Shown here: positions 1-9,056 of the stretch, one piece after another
How positions within the stretch are numbered: the first letter of the stretch is position 1
How the letters are laid out: each line of letters opens with the position of its first letter
Assembly: GCA_043782425.1 (NCBI GenBank)
Contig: JAYWAM010000071.1
Coordinates: 1-18,281 of the forward strand
Length of the DNA stretch: 18,281 nt
Reading direction: 5' to 3'
Source: JAYWAM01 sp043782425
GTDB lineage: Bacteria > Pseudomonadota > Gammaproteobacteria > Burkholderiales > Usitatibacteraceae
Notes under the pieces: generated by a model
What the model was told of the DNA's origin: nothing
Database searches by the model: none
The model's input: only the letters and a program-made list of their open reading frames with translations
Position numbers and translations under genes: made by a program

Positions 1-155
1 TCATGCTAAAGTGTGGAAAATCCCTTTCGGGGTGAGGATGAATTATGCAATTTAATCAATTGCCGAGGGGGCTTCTCCGCGTAGCGGCTTCGTTCAACAA
101 ATGAACCAATGATTGAGAAATGGAATTGGGATCGAGCCAACCTGCCGAACGTGTT
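1..155. other. Non-coding left edge downstream of mdh
   Basis: No convincing gene is visible here. The stretch lies 3' of the minus-strand malate dehydrogenase gene. No strong rho-independent terminator could be identified; only a three-pair CCC-GAAA-GGG hairpin with a short T-rich tail on the minus strand is present near 22-33. The 11-mer TTCAACAAATG at 93-103 recurs at 160-170 over the mdh stop region. Confidence 0.4.
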
Positions 156-1142
156 TTACTTCAACAAATGCGCCACGCCAGCACGTTCTTCTTCGAGCTC
201 TTTAAGGGTGAAATCCATTTTTTCGCGGCTGAAGGCATCAATTTCCAGACCCTTGATGGTCTGATATTTTCCGTTCGCCGTGGTGACCGGGACACCGTAC
301 ATCACGCCCTCGGGTATGCCATAACTGCCGTCGCTGGCAATGCCCATGGTGACCCACTTGCCGCTCGAGCCTTGCACCCAATCACGCACATGATCGATGG
401 CGGCATTGGCGGCTGACGCGGCTGACGACAAACCGCGCGCCTCGATGATGGCGGTGCCGCGCTTGGCGACGGTGGGAATAAAAACTTCCTTGTACCAGGC
501 TGTGTCGTTAATCATGTCCTTGACACTTTTTCCTTCGCAGGTGGCGAAGCGATAGTCGGGATACATGGTCGGCGAGTGATTGCCCCAAACAAGCAGTTTC
601 TCGATGCTCGCCACCGGCTTCCCGAGCCGTGTGGCGATTTGCGACACGGCGCGATTGTGATCCAGGCGCATCATCGAAGTGAAGTTCTCGCGCGCCAGGC
701 CGGGGGCGGAATTCATGGCGATGTAAGCATTGGTGTTAGCCGGATTGCCGACCACCAGGACTTTTACGCTGCGGCTGGCGACGGCGTCTAGCGCCCTGCC
801 CTGGCCGGTAAAAATCGCACCGTTGGCCTCAAGCAAATCCTTGCGCTCCATGCCCTTGGTGCGCGGGCGCGCGCCCACCAGCAACGCAACATCGGCGTCC
901 TTGAACGCCACCAGCGGATCAGCGGCTGGAACCATGCCGGCGAGCAGCGGGAACGCACAATCATCCAGCTCCATCATCACGCCCTTAAGCGCGTTCTGCG
1001 CCTTCTCGTCGGGAATCTCCAGCATCTGCAAAATGACCGGCTGGTCCTTGCCGAGCATTTCACCGCTGGCGATGCGAAACAGCAATGCGTAGCCAATTTG
1101 TCCGGCCGCGCCGGTAACGGCGACACGCATGGGTTTTTTCAT
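156..1142 (-). CDS. mdh: Malate dehydrogenase
   Basis: This is NAD-dependent malate dehydrogenase, the cytoplasmic TCA-cycle enzyme that interconverts malate and oxaloacetate. The 328-residue product has the usual length for the betaproteobacterial type. The Rossmann glycine motif GAAGQIG lies at residues 11-17. Substrate-binding arginines lie at R94 and R100 in the GARPRTKGMERKDL segment. The proton-relay pair is D161 (in MRLDHNRA) and H189 (in WGNHSPTMYPDY). The start at 1142 is supported by an AGGAG ribosome-binding site seven bases upstream; a second in-frame ATG four codons on (MRVAV) is a possible alternative. It is transcribed alone and divergently from the DUF255 gene. Family assignment is firm from the sequence; nothing looks broken. 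Confidence 0.97.
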   Translation of the reverse strand: MKKPMRVAVTGAAGQIGYALLFRIASGEMLGKDQPVILQMLEIPDEKAQNALKGVMMELDDCAFPLLAGMVPAADPLVAFKDADVALLVGARPRTKGMERKDLLEANGAIFTGQGRALDAVASRSVKVLVVGNPANTNAYIAMNSAPGLARENFTSMMRLDHNRAVSQIATRLGKPVASIEKLLVWGNHSPTMYPDYRFATCEGKSVKDMINDTAWYKEVFIPTVAKRGTAIIEARGLSSAASAANAAIDHVRDWVQGSSGKWVTMGIASDGSYGIPEGVMYGVPVTTANGKYQTIKGLEIDAFSREKMDFTLKELEEERAGVAHLLK

Positions 1143-1194
1143 GAGGATGCTCCTGAACGAGGGTTGAAAATCGGGGTAAGTATTTGTGGTGGGC

Positions 1195-1213
1195 GCGCCG
1201 CTTGCTGCGGCGC
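1195..1213 (-). promoter_or_regulatory. GC-only hairpin in mdh leader
   Basis: A seven-base-pair stem made only of G and C (GCGCCGC with GCGGCGC, five-base loop) lies between the predicted mdh promoter and its ribosome-binding site. It would sit in the 5' untranslated leader and could stabilise or regulate the message. It has no T-run and is not a terminator. The function is inference only. Confidence 0.3.
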
Positions 1214-1225
1214 AATAACTTCGTA

Positions 1226-1255
1226 ATCATACTCAATTGCGCTGCTACAGTGCAA
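1226..1255 (-). promoter_or_regulatory. Candidate sigma70 promoter for mdh
   Basis: On the minus strand a TTGCAC -35 box (1250-1255) and a TATGAT -10 box (1226-1231) are separated by 18 bases. They lie about 85 bases upstream of the mdh start, giving a leader that includes the GC hairpin at 1195-1213. The boxes match the consensus well, but the call is by eye only. Confidence 0.45.
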
Positions 1256-1335
1256 CGGCAGTGATTAGCTTGTACAGGTCAACTAGTTCATCGATCTCTG
1301 CTTTCAGGCGCGGCACGCCGCCAGCGTTTCTGGAG

Positions 1336-1382
1336 CGGGCTTGCCCGCGATAACCAACGCTAATTCATCGCGGGCAAGCCCG
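1336..1382. repeat. REP-like inverted pair
   Basis: Two 16-base arms, CGGGCTTGCCCGCGAT (1336-1351) and its exact reverse complement (1367-1382), surround a 15-base loop. Each arm also contains its own small hairpin, CGGGC-TT-GCCCG. This is the layout of a paired REP (BIME-like) element, and the core resembles REP sequences known from Pseudomonas. It sits between the divergent mdh and DUF255 genes, upstream of both promoters. Confidence 0.7.
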
Positions 1383-1436
1383 TCCAACGAATTGTGGCAT
1401 AACATTTTTCAACATTTTCTTCACACGCTCGCAGCT

Positions 1437-1445
1437 TGCTATGAT
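1437..1445 (+). promoter_or_regulatory. Extended -10 promoter for DUF255 gene
   Basis: The sequence TGCTATGAT is an extended -10 element (TGn plus TATGAT) 24 bases before the ATG at 1469. No convincing -35 hexamer at 17 bases was found, which is consistent with an extended -10 promoter. The leader would be short, with only a weak GAG as ribosome-binding site. Confidence 0.4.
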
Positions 1446-1468
1446 GGGGTTCCTAACCGAGCGACACT

Positions 1469-3895
1469 ATGCAAACCGATCTCCACACTACACGCTTCCA
1501 ATTGAGCGCCGCATTTTTCGCTTTGTCACTACTCTGTTTAACGCCGCTATGGGTAGTCGCCAGCGAGATTAACCCCGCTGCTGCTGAACCTGCCGCACGA
1601 CAACACGCACCCAACCGGCTGATCGATTCGGGTTCGCCCTATCTGCTGCTACATGCTTACAACCCGGTGGACTGGTATCCGTGGGGACGAGAAGCACTGG
1701 AACGCGCCAAGCGTGAGAACAAGCCTATTTTTTTGTCGATCGGCTACAGCACTTGCTACTGGTGCCACGTGGCCAATAGCACGCTTTACAGCGACCCGGA
1801 AATTGCCGCGCTGATGAATCGCTGGTTTATCAACATCAAGGTTGACCGCGAGCAGCGTCCCGATGTTGACCGTATCTATATCCAGGCCACGCTGTTGATG
1901 ACCGAGTCGGCGGGCTGGCCGAATAACCTTTTTCTCACGCCTGACCTGCAGCCATTTTTTGCCGGAACATATTTTCCGCCTGCCGACGACGAATTTGGCC
2001 GGCCCGGTTTTACCACGATCATGAAACAACTTCACAGCGCCTGGGAAGATCAACGCCCTGCTGTTATCGCCAGCGCAGAGCAGACGCATGCGCGCTTGCG
2101 CGAAGCGATGCAACGGCGCGCGGCGAACTCAAGCCAGCCAGTCGATAGCGCACGCTGGCGGCAAATGGCGGAAACCGAAATGCGCGCGGAATTTGACGAA
2201 AAAAATGGCGGCATGAATACGGCAAGCGGATCCAAGTTTCCACAAGGGCCGGTTCTGGATTTATTGCTGGCCGAAGCGCGCATGGGGCAAAGCGGAAAAG
2301 CCCAGCGGGCGATGCTCAGCAAAACGCTCGATGCTATGGCTTTCGGCGGCATTCACGATCAAGTCGGCGGCGGCTTTCACCGTTATACCACTGAGTCTAC
2401 CTGGTCGGTGCCGCACTATGAAAAAATGCTCTATGACAATGCGCAGTTGTTGCGCATTTATGCGCAAGCCTTTGCGATCACCGGCAACACCACGTACAAG
2501 GTGGTGGCCGAGCGCACCGCAGCATGGCTGCAGAGCGATCTGGGTGCGCCCGAGGGCGGTTTTTTTACCGCACTCGACGCCTCGGTGGCGGGCGAAGAAG
2601 GGGTCAGCTACACATGGGAACGCGCCGCAATCGAAACCCTGCTGGGGCCACAGGCGACGCAGCGCTATTTCGACGCATTTGAATTGAAGCCGGTAACACA
2701 GCGTAACCGAGCGACGCTGGAAGAATATGGCGTGTTGCGCGTGCGTTTACCTATCGGCGAAACGCTGCGCCGCACGCACCTGCCAGATGCCGCGCGCTTG
2801 TTCAGCGCTTTTGCGGAATCCCAGACGAAACTGCTGAGCGCGCGCAAGTTGCGCAAACAACCGGCACGCGACGAAAAAATTCTGGTGGGCTTAAATGGAC
2901 TTGCCATAGAAGCCTTCGCGCAAAGCAGCCGCATACTCGGCAAGCCCGCTTACCTCGACGTGGCGCGCCGCGCGGCGGAGCGGGTGTGGGCTCTTGCCAA
3001 TGATCCTGCCAGCGGCCGTCTGTATCACGAGGCCTTGCACGGGCGCGCGCACATCGATGGATTTCTGGAAGATTACGCTTTGCTGGGTCGCGCGCTGATG
3101 GCGTTGCACAACGCAACGCGCGAGCCGATCTGGCGCCAGCGCGCGGCGTTGCTCGCCGATGTCATCCTGCGTGATTTCCTGCGGCCCGACGGCGCGCTGA
3201 CTGCGGTGCGTGACCAGAGCGATTTGCTGGTTTCCGCCGATGACACCAGCGATCAATCCTATCCCTCGGGAACATCGGCGGCGCTGGATCTGCTGTTGCA
3301 ACTGGCGGCGGGTAATCGCCAAAACCGCTATGCCAAGGCGGCGCAGACGCTGGTCAAGGCAATGAGCGCTACGTTGTATCAATCACCGCTGCAATGGCCG
3401 AGCCTGCTTGCCGCTCTGGTTCATTCACCCGGCGGCAAAGTTGCAATAACTACGCCAACTGTGGCCAGCGCCAAAGCCACACCTGTTGCGAGGGGTGCGT
3501 TACCCGACGCACTACCCGGCAGCGCTGATAAAGTAAGCATCGCCGCGCGCGTTAACCGTGGCAAACAATTCGATGAAGTGATTATGACTCTCACGATCAA
3601 ACCCGGCTGGCACATCAATGCCAATCCGGCAACGTTTGAATTTCTCATCCCCACCAGCGTCAGTTTTGACGGCTTGACACCACAAAGCGTGCGCTACCCC
3701 GAAGCCACGCCATTCAGCGTGCGTTTCAACCCGACGGTGATTGCTGTTTACCAGGGGAAAGTGAGCGTGCTGGCGAAATTCGCCAAGGGCGTGCTGCCGA
3801 AGAAAAACCTGCGCGCAATACTTTCAGTTCAGGCGTGCGACGAAAGCGTATGCCTGCCACCGGCAAAAATTCCATTTAGCGTGCCGCTGCCTTGA
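1469..3895 (+). CDS. Exported DUF255 thioredoxin-fold protein with DsbD-alpha-like tail
   Basis: This 808-residue protein belongs to the DUF255/YyaL (SPATA20-like) family: an N-terminal thioredoxin-like domain followed by an alpha/alpha-barrel resembling N-acylglucosamine epimerases. The family hallmark runs from NRLIDSGSPYLL (about residue 49) through NPVDWYPWG to the redox motif CYWC at C96-C99. The first 32 residues form a signal peptide-like hydrophobic stretch, so the protein is probably periplasmic, whereas many family members lack an obvious signal. The last 120 or so residues (about 685-808) resemble the DsbD N-terminal (alpha) domain and end with a C790-x4-C795 pair followed by LPP, near the usual DsbD cysteine motif. 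No DsbD membrane domain follows. A role in periplasmic thiol-disulfide handling is inferred; the substrate is unknown. The ATG is close behind an extended -10 promoter. Confidence 0.88.
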   Translation: MQTDLHTTRFQLSAAFFALSLLCLTPLWVVASEINPAAAEPAARQHAPNRLIDSGSPYLLLHAYNPVDWYPWGREALERAKRENKPIFLSIGYSTCYWCHVANSTLYSDPEIAALMNRWFINIKVDREQRPDVDRIYIQATLLMTESAGWPNNLFLTPDLQPFFAGTYFPPADDEFGRPGFTTIMKQLHSAWEDQRPAVIASAEQTHARLREAMQRRAANSSQPVDSARWRQMAETEMRAEFDEKNGGMNTASGSKFPQGPVLDLLLAEARMGQSGKAQRAMLSKTLDAMAFGGIHDQVGGGFHRYTTESTWSVPHYEKMLYDNAQLLRIYAQAFAITGNTTYKVVAERTAAWLQSDLGAPEGGFFTALDASVAGEEGVSYTWERAAIETLLGPQATQRYFDAFELKPVTQRNRATLEEYGVLRVRLPIGETLRRTHLPDAARLFSAFAESQTKLLSARKLRKQPARDEKILVGLNGLAIEAFAQSSRILGKPAYLDVARRAAERVWALANDPASGRLYHEALHGRAHIDGFLEDYALLGRALMALHNATREPIWRQRAALLADVILRDFLRPDGALTAVRDQSDLLVSADDTSDQSYPSGTSAALDLLLQLAAGNRQNRYAKAAQTLVKAMSATLYQSPLQWPSLLAALVHSPGGKVAITTPTVASAKATPVARGALPDALPGSADKVSIAARVNRGKQFDEVIMTLTIKPGWHINANPATFEFLIPTSVSFDGLTPQSVRYPEATPFSVRFNPTVIAVYQGKVSVLAKFAKGVLPKKNLRAILSVQACDESVCLPPAKIPFSVPLP

Positions 3896-4029
3896 CAAGT
3901 GTCGCGACCCAGAAATAGCGAGACATAATGAAACGGATGGATTTTTTCGCATGGCAAGGCGCGAGGAGGCGACATAGCATGAACTATGGCAACGACGAGC
4001 AACGCGGCCATGCGGAAAAAGACGCCGTT

Positions 4030-6687
<2,658 letters not shown>

Positions 6688-6717
6688 AGATAGTCCCTGC
6701 TTTTCGCTTAGTTAAAA

Positions 6718-6755
6718 AGTTTGGGACTTGCTCTGCCTTTTCAAGAGTTTTCAAG
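6718..6755 (-). promoter_or_regulatory. Sigma32-like heat-shock promoter of clpB
   Basis: On the minus strand a CTTGAAA -35 box (6739-6745) is followed after 13 bases by CCCAAACT (6718-6725). This resembles the sigma32 consensus CTTGAAA-N13/15-CCCCATnT. A second CTTGAAA lies ten bases further upstream (6749-6755). The transcript would start roughly 25 bases before the clpB ATG. The boxes overlap the region just before the nadC start codon, so the two divergent genes share this DNA. This fits the known heat-shock control of clpB in proteobacteria. Confidence 0.55.
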
Positions 6756-6760
6756 AAAAA

Positions 6761-7639
6761 ATGTCCGACCCCTTCCACGACCTAGAAGAAAACATTACCG
6801 CCGATGTCACCCTTGCGCTGCGTGAAGATGTGCGCCACGGCGACCTCACCGCCGCGCTGATTCCCGCCCAGGCGCACGGCCACGCAGGCGTCATCACGCG
6901 CCAGGATTGCGTGCTCGCCGGCAGCGAATGGTTCGAGCGTTGCTACACCGAACTCGACCCCGATTGCGAGATTTTCTGGCATTACAAGGATGGCGACAGC
7001 GCGCTCGCCAGCACGCCGCTGTGCGAAGTCCAGGGCAAGGCGCGCGCGCTGCTCACGGCAGAACGCTCGTCGCTCAATTTCCTGCAACTGCTCTCGGCGG
7101 TCGCCACCAAGACACGCAGCTTTGTCGATGCCGTCAAGGGCACGCGCGCGCGCATACTCGATACGCGCAAAACGATTCCGGGGCTGCGCATGGCGCAAAA
7201 GTATGCGGTGCGCGCAGGCGGAGGCTTCAATCACCGCATCGGTTTGTTCGATGGCATTCTCATCAAGGAAAACCATATCGTCGCCGCAGGCGGCGTGGCG
7301 GCGGCGCTGCGCGCGGCGTTCGATCTGGTGAAACACGACGCGCCGTCCAGCACCATGATAGAAATTGAGGTCGAAACCCTAGATCAACTTAAAGCCGCGC
7401 TCGATTGCGGTTGCAAACTGGTGCTGCTCGATAATTTCACAATAGACAAAATGCGCGAAGCGGTGCAAATCACCACGAAATTCGGCGACAGCGGCAGCGA
7501 ACTCGAAGCCTCCGGCGGCGTCTCTTTGCAAACCGTGCGCGCCATTGCCGAAACCGGCGTGCAGCGCATTTCAGTCGGCAGCCTCACTAAAGACATCAAA
7601 GCTATCGATTTGTCGCTGCGCTTTACGGCGCACTATTGA
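6761..7639 (+). CDS. nadC: Nicotinate-nucleotide pyrophosphorylase (quinolinate phosphoribosyltransferase)
   Basis: NadC converts quinolinate and PRPP to nicotinate mononucleotide, carbon dioxide and pyrophosphate in NAD synthesis. From the ATG at 6761 the protein has 292 residues, normal for the family. Recognisable blocks are the N-terminal EDVRHGDLTAALIP, the phosphoribosyl-binding run DTRKTIPGLRMAQKYAV, then GGGFNHRIGLFDGILIKENH, EIEVETLDQL, KLVLLDNF and the C-terminal SVGSLTKDIKAIDLSLRF. An in-frame TTG at 6728 would add 11 residues (MLCLFKSFQEK) but would overlap the clpB promoter, and the added residues do not look like NadC, so the ATG is preferred. The ribosome-binding site is weak. 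The gene stands alone, divergent from clpB; no other NAD-synthesis genes are in the window. Confidence 0.95.
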   Translation: MSDPFHDLEENITADVTLALREDVRHGDLTAALIPAQAHGHAGVITRQDCVLAGSEWFERCYTELDPDCEIFWHYKDGDSALASTPLCEVQGKARALLTAERSSLNFLQLLSAVATKTRSFVDAVKGTRARILDTRKTIPGLRMAQKYAVRAGGGFNHRIGLFDGILIKENHIVAAGGVAAALRAAFDLVKHDAPSSTMIEIEVETLDQLKAALDCGCKLVLLDNFTIDKMREAVQITTKFGDSGSELEASGGVSLQTVRAIAETGVQRISVGSLTKDIKAIDLSLRFTAHY

Positions 7640-7665
7640 GAATTCCCAAATTTGTCACGGTCCCA

Positions 7666-7750
7666 CCCTCACCCCCACCCTCTCCCGCCCAAGCGGGAGA
7701 GGGGGTTTTCTCCCTCTCCACCGGAACGGGGGAGAGGGTCGGGGTGAGGG
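7666..7750. repeat. GC-rich intergenic palindromic repeat
   Basis: Two 21-base arms (7666-7686 and 7730-7750) are inverted repeats matching at 20 of 21 positions; the arms consist of CCCTCACCCC and CCCTCTCCC-type blocks. Between them is a second hairpin, CTCCCGCccaaGCGGGAG. This type of CCCTCACCC/GGGTGAGGG palindrome is widely scattered between proteobacterial genes. It lies 26 bases after the nadC stop and could end nadC transcription, but it has no clean T-run. The rest of 7751-7859 holds only the mlaA leader. Confidence 0.75.
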
Positions 7751-7859
7751 GGTCGTGGAGCCAAGAAACTGTCGTGAATTAGGGAACTCACATCAGCACC
7801 CGAAATCCGCGCCAGGATAAACTGCCCAACCCTCTTCACTTTAAATCGGATCCCATAAC

Positions 7860-8612
7860 ATGACCTCCCTCTCCTCGCAGATTTTACGTGTAGCTGCTGT
7901 GACTGCCGTGTTGTTCGTCTCCGGCTGCGCGACCCTTTCCGGCCCTTCTCCCAAGGCCGATCCGTTCGAATCGTTCAACCGCGCTTCGTTTAAGGTCAAC
8001 GAAAAGCTCGATGAAGTGCTCCTCAAACCAGTGGCGCAGGGTTATGTCGCAGTAACCCCCGTGTTCGTGCGCGCCGGAGTCAGCAATGCGTTTAACAACG
8101 TTGGCGATGTCAACACTGCTTTCAACAATCTGCTGCAAGGAAAAGTCGGCAACGCTTTCTCCGACCTGGGGCGTGTGCTGGTCAATAGCACGCTTGGCGT
8201 TTTGGGTTTATGGGATGTCGCCTCGCCGATGGGGCTGGAGAAACACGAAGAAGATTTCGGCCAGACGCTGGGCAAGTGGGGCGTGGCGAGCGGGCCTTAC
8301 CTGGTGTTGCCGCTGATGGGGCCAAGCACGCTGCGCGACGCCCTCGGACGACCGGTTGACTCGGCTTTGGGCTATTACCGCCACATCGATCACAGGCGCA
8401 CCGCCAACAGTCTTTTCGTCACCGAGATCATTTCCGTGCGCGCTAACTTACTCAACGCCAGCGACACGCTGGAAACAGCAGCGCTCGACAAATACAACTT
8501 CCTGCGTGATGCCTATCTACAGCGGCGCCTGGGCAAAATTTACGACGGCCAAGCGCCGCAGAAAAAGCGCGACGAACTTGATGACAGTCTGGAACCGCCA
8601 CCCAATAAGTAA
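7860..8612 (+). CDS. mlaA: MlaA/VacJ outer-membrane lipoprotein
   Basis: MlaA is the outer-membrane component of the Mla system, which removes misplaced phospholipids from the outer leaflet and passes them toward the inner membrane via MlaC. The 250-residue precursor has a hydrophobic signal and a lipobox VSGC with the lipidated cysteine at C23. The family signatures follow: DPFESFNRASFKVNEKLDEVLLKPVAQGY, NNLLQGK, DLGRVLVNSTLGVLGLWDVAS, EKHEEDFGQTLGKWGV and GPYLVLPLMGPSTLRD. The C-terminus is acidic and proline-rich (about 235-250). The gene stands alone rather than inside an mla operon. The ATG at 7860 has only a weak ribosome-binding site, but the signal peptide begins there, which supports it. 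Confidence 0.94.
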   Translation: MTSLSSQILRVAAVTAVLFVSGCATLSGPSPKADPFESFNRASFKVNEKLDEVLLKPVAQGYVAVTPVFVRAGVSNAFNNVGDVNTAFNNLLQGKVGNAFSDLGRVLVNSTLGVLGLWDVASPMGLEKHEEDFGQTLGKWGVASGPYLVLPLMGPSTLRDALGRPVDSALGYYRHIDHRRTANSLFVTEIISVRANLLNASDTLETAALDKYNFLRDAYLQRRLGKIYDGQAPQKKRDELDDSLEPPPNK

Positions 8613-8620
8613 TTCCAATT

Positions 8621-8657
8621 ATTGGGAATTCCCAATTGAATGACAGCCCCACCCTCA
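8621..8657. repeat. Short relative of the post-nadC repeat, with 16-bp palindrome
   Basis: ATTGGGAATTCCCAAT (8621-8636) is a perfect 16-base palindrome just after the mlaA stop. The block GAATTCCCAA, then 13 bases, then CCACCCTCA is found both here (8626-8657) and right after the nadC stop (7640-7671). The spacing is identical. This suggests a truncated copy of the same repeat family that continues into the long palindrome at 7666-7750. Confidence 0.55.
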
Positions 8658-8699
8658 GAATGAATTTGTTCTCAAGGTTCGCGACCCAAAATCCGATGG

Positions 8700-8876
8700 A
8701 TGCAACCCATCACTCTCAGCATTCGACACACTACCCAAGAAGGCTCAAAGGAAGTGTTGGTCAAACTGCTGCGTCTGCCTATAGAGGCGCCTTATGCCTC
8801 ACCCACCGACGAACAAATGCGTCGTGCCGCTTACACAGTGTTTTTGGAGCTTGATCGCAGAGAAACTGCATCTTGA
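8700..8876 (+). CDS. Small hypothetical ORF, possible gene remnant
   Basis: An ATG-started frame of 58 codons ends at TGA 8874-8876. The product starts MQPITLSIRHTTQ, contains KEVLVKLLRLPIEAP, and ends RRAAYTVFLELDRRETAS. The amphipathic, charged C-terminal helix and the codon use look protein-like. No ribosome-binding site is visible, and no family was recognised. Shortly downstream (about 8910-8985) a different frame reads SLSDAQIKLVTSAVCDWLGIDSSV and stops in the IS target site. The stretch may therefore be the decayed end of one or two genes rather than a living one. This could equally be chance coding. Confidence 0.3.
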   Translation: MQPITLSIRHTTQEGSKEVLVKLLRLPIEAPYASPTDEQMRRAAYTVFLELDRRETAS

Positions 8877-8986
8877 GAGTACCTCCGCATGTGGAAGTCT
8901 GACTGGTTGATCTTTGTCAGATGCTCAAATCAAATTGGTAACGTCTGCCGTTTGCGACTGGCTGGGTATCGATTCCAGTGTTTAAC
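8877..8986. other. Decayed sequence left of the IS
   Basis: No intact gene is seen. A short coding-like stretch in the plus frame (DAQIKLVTSAVCDWLGIDSSV) stops at the TAA within the TTTAAC target duplication. It lacks a start and lies downstream of stops in its own frame, so it looks like a relic. Confidence 0.3.
8981..8986. repeat. Target-site duplication, left copy (TTTAAC)
   Basis: TTTAAC directly abuts the left IS end CTGAAGTTCC, and an identical TTTAAC abuts the right end at 10942-10947. A 6-bp duplication fits the IS1634/IS4-type cut. Confidence 0.85.
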
Positions 8987-9056
8987 CTGAAGTTCCTCCC
9001 CCAAAAAAGCGTGTTTCCCCTCTGAATCCCCCGGATTTCTTGGCTCCACGTTCTGT

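Noticed and set aside
6728..6760. Upstream TTG start adding 11 residues to NadC
   Set aside because: The added residues do not resemble NadC and the start would overlap the clpB promoter boxes; the ATG at 6761 gives a normal family length.
8680..8700. TCGCGACCCA followed by GATGGAT, similar to the left arm of the palindrome at 3898
   Set aside because: Only about ten contiguous bases match and no inverted partner is nearby, so a truncated copy cannot be claimed.
7754..9050. 15-base inverted match CGTGGAGCCAAGAAA (7754-7768) with TTTCTTGGCTCCACG (9036-9050)
   Set aside because: A 15-base match over this window length is near chance expectation, one copy is inside the IS, and the flanks do not extend the match.
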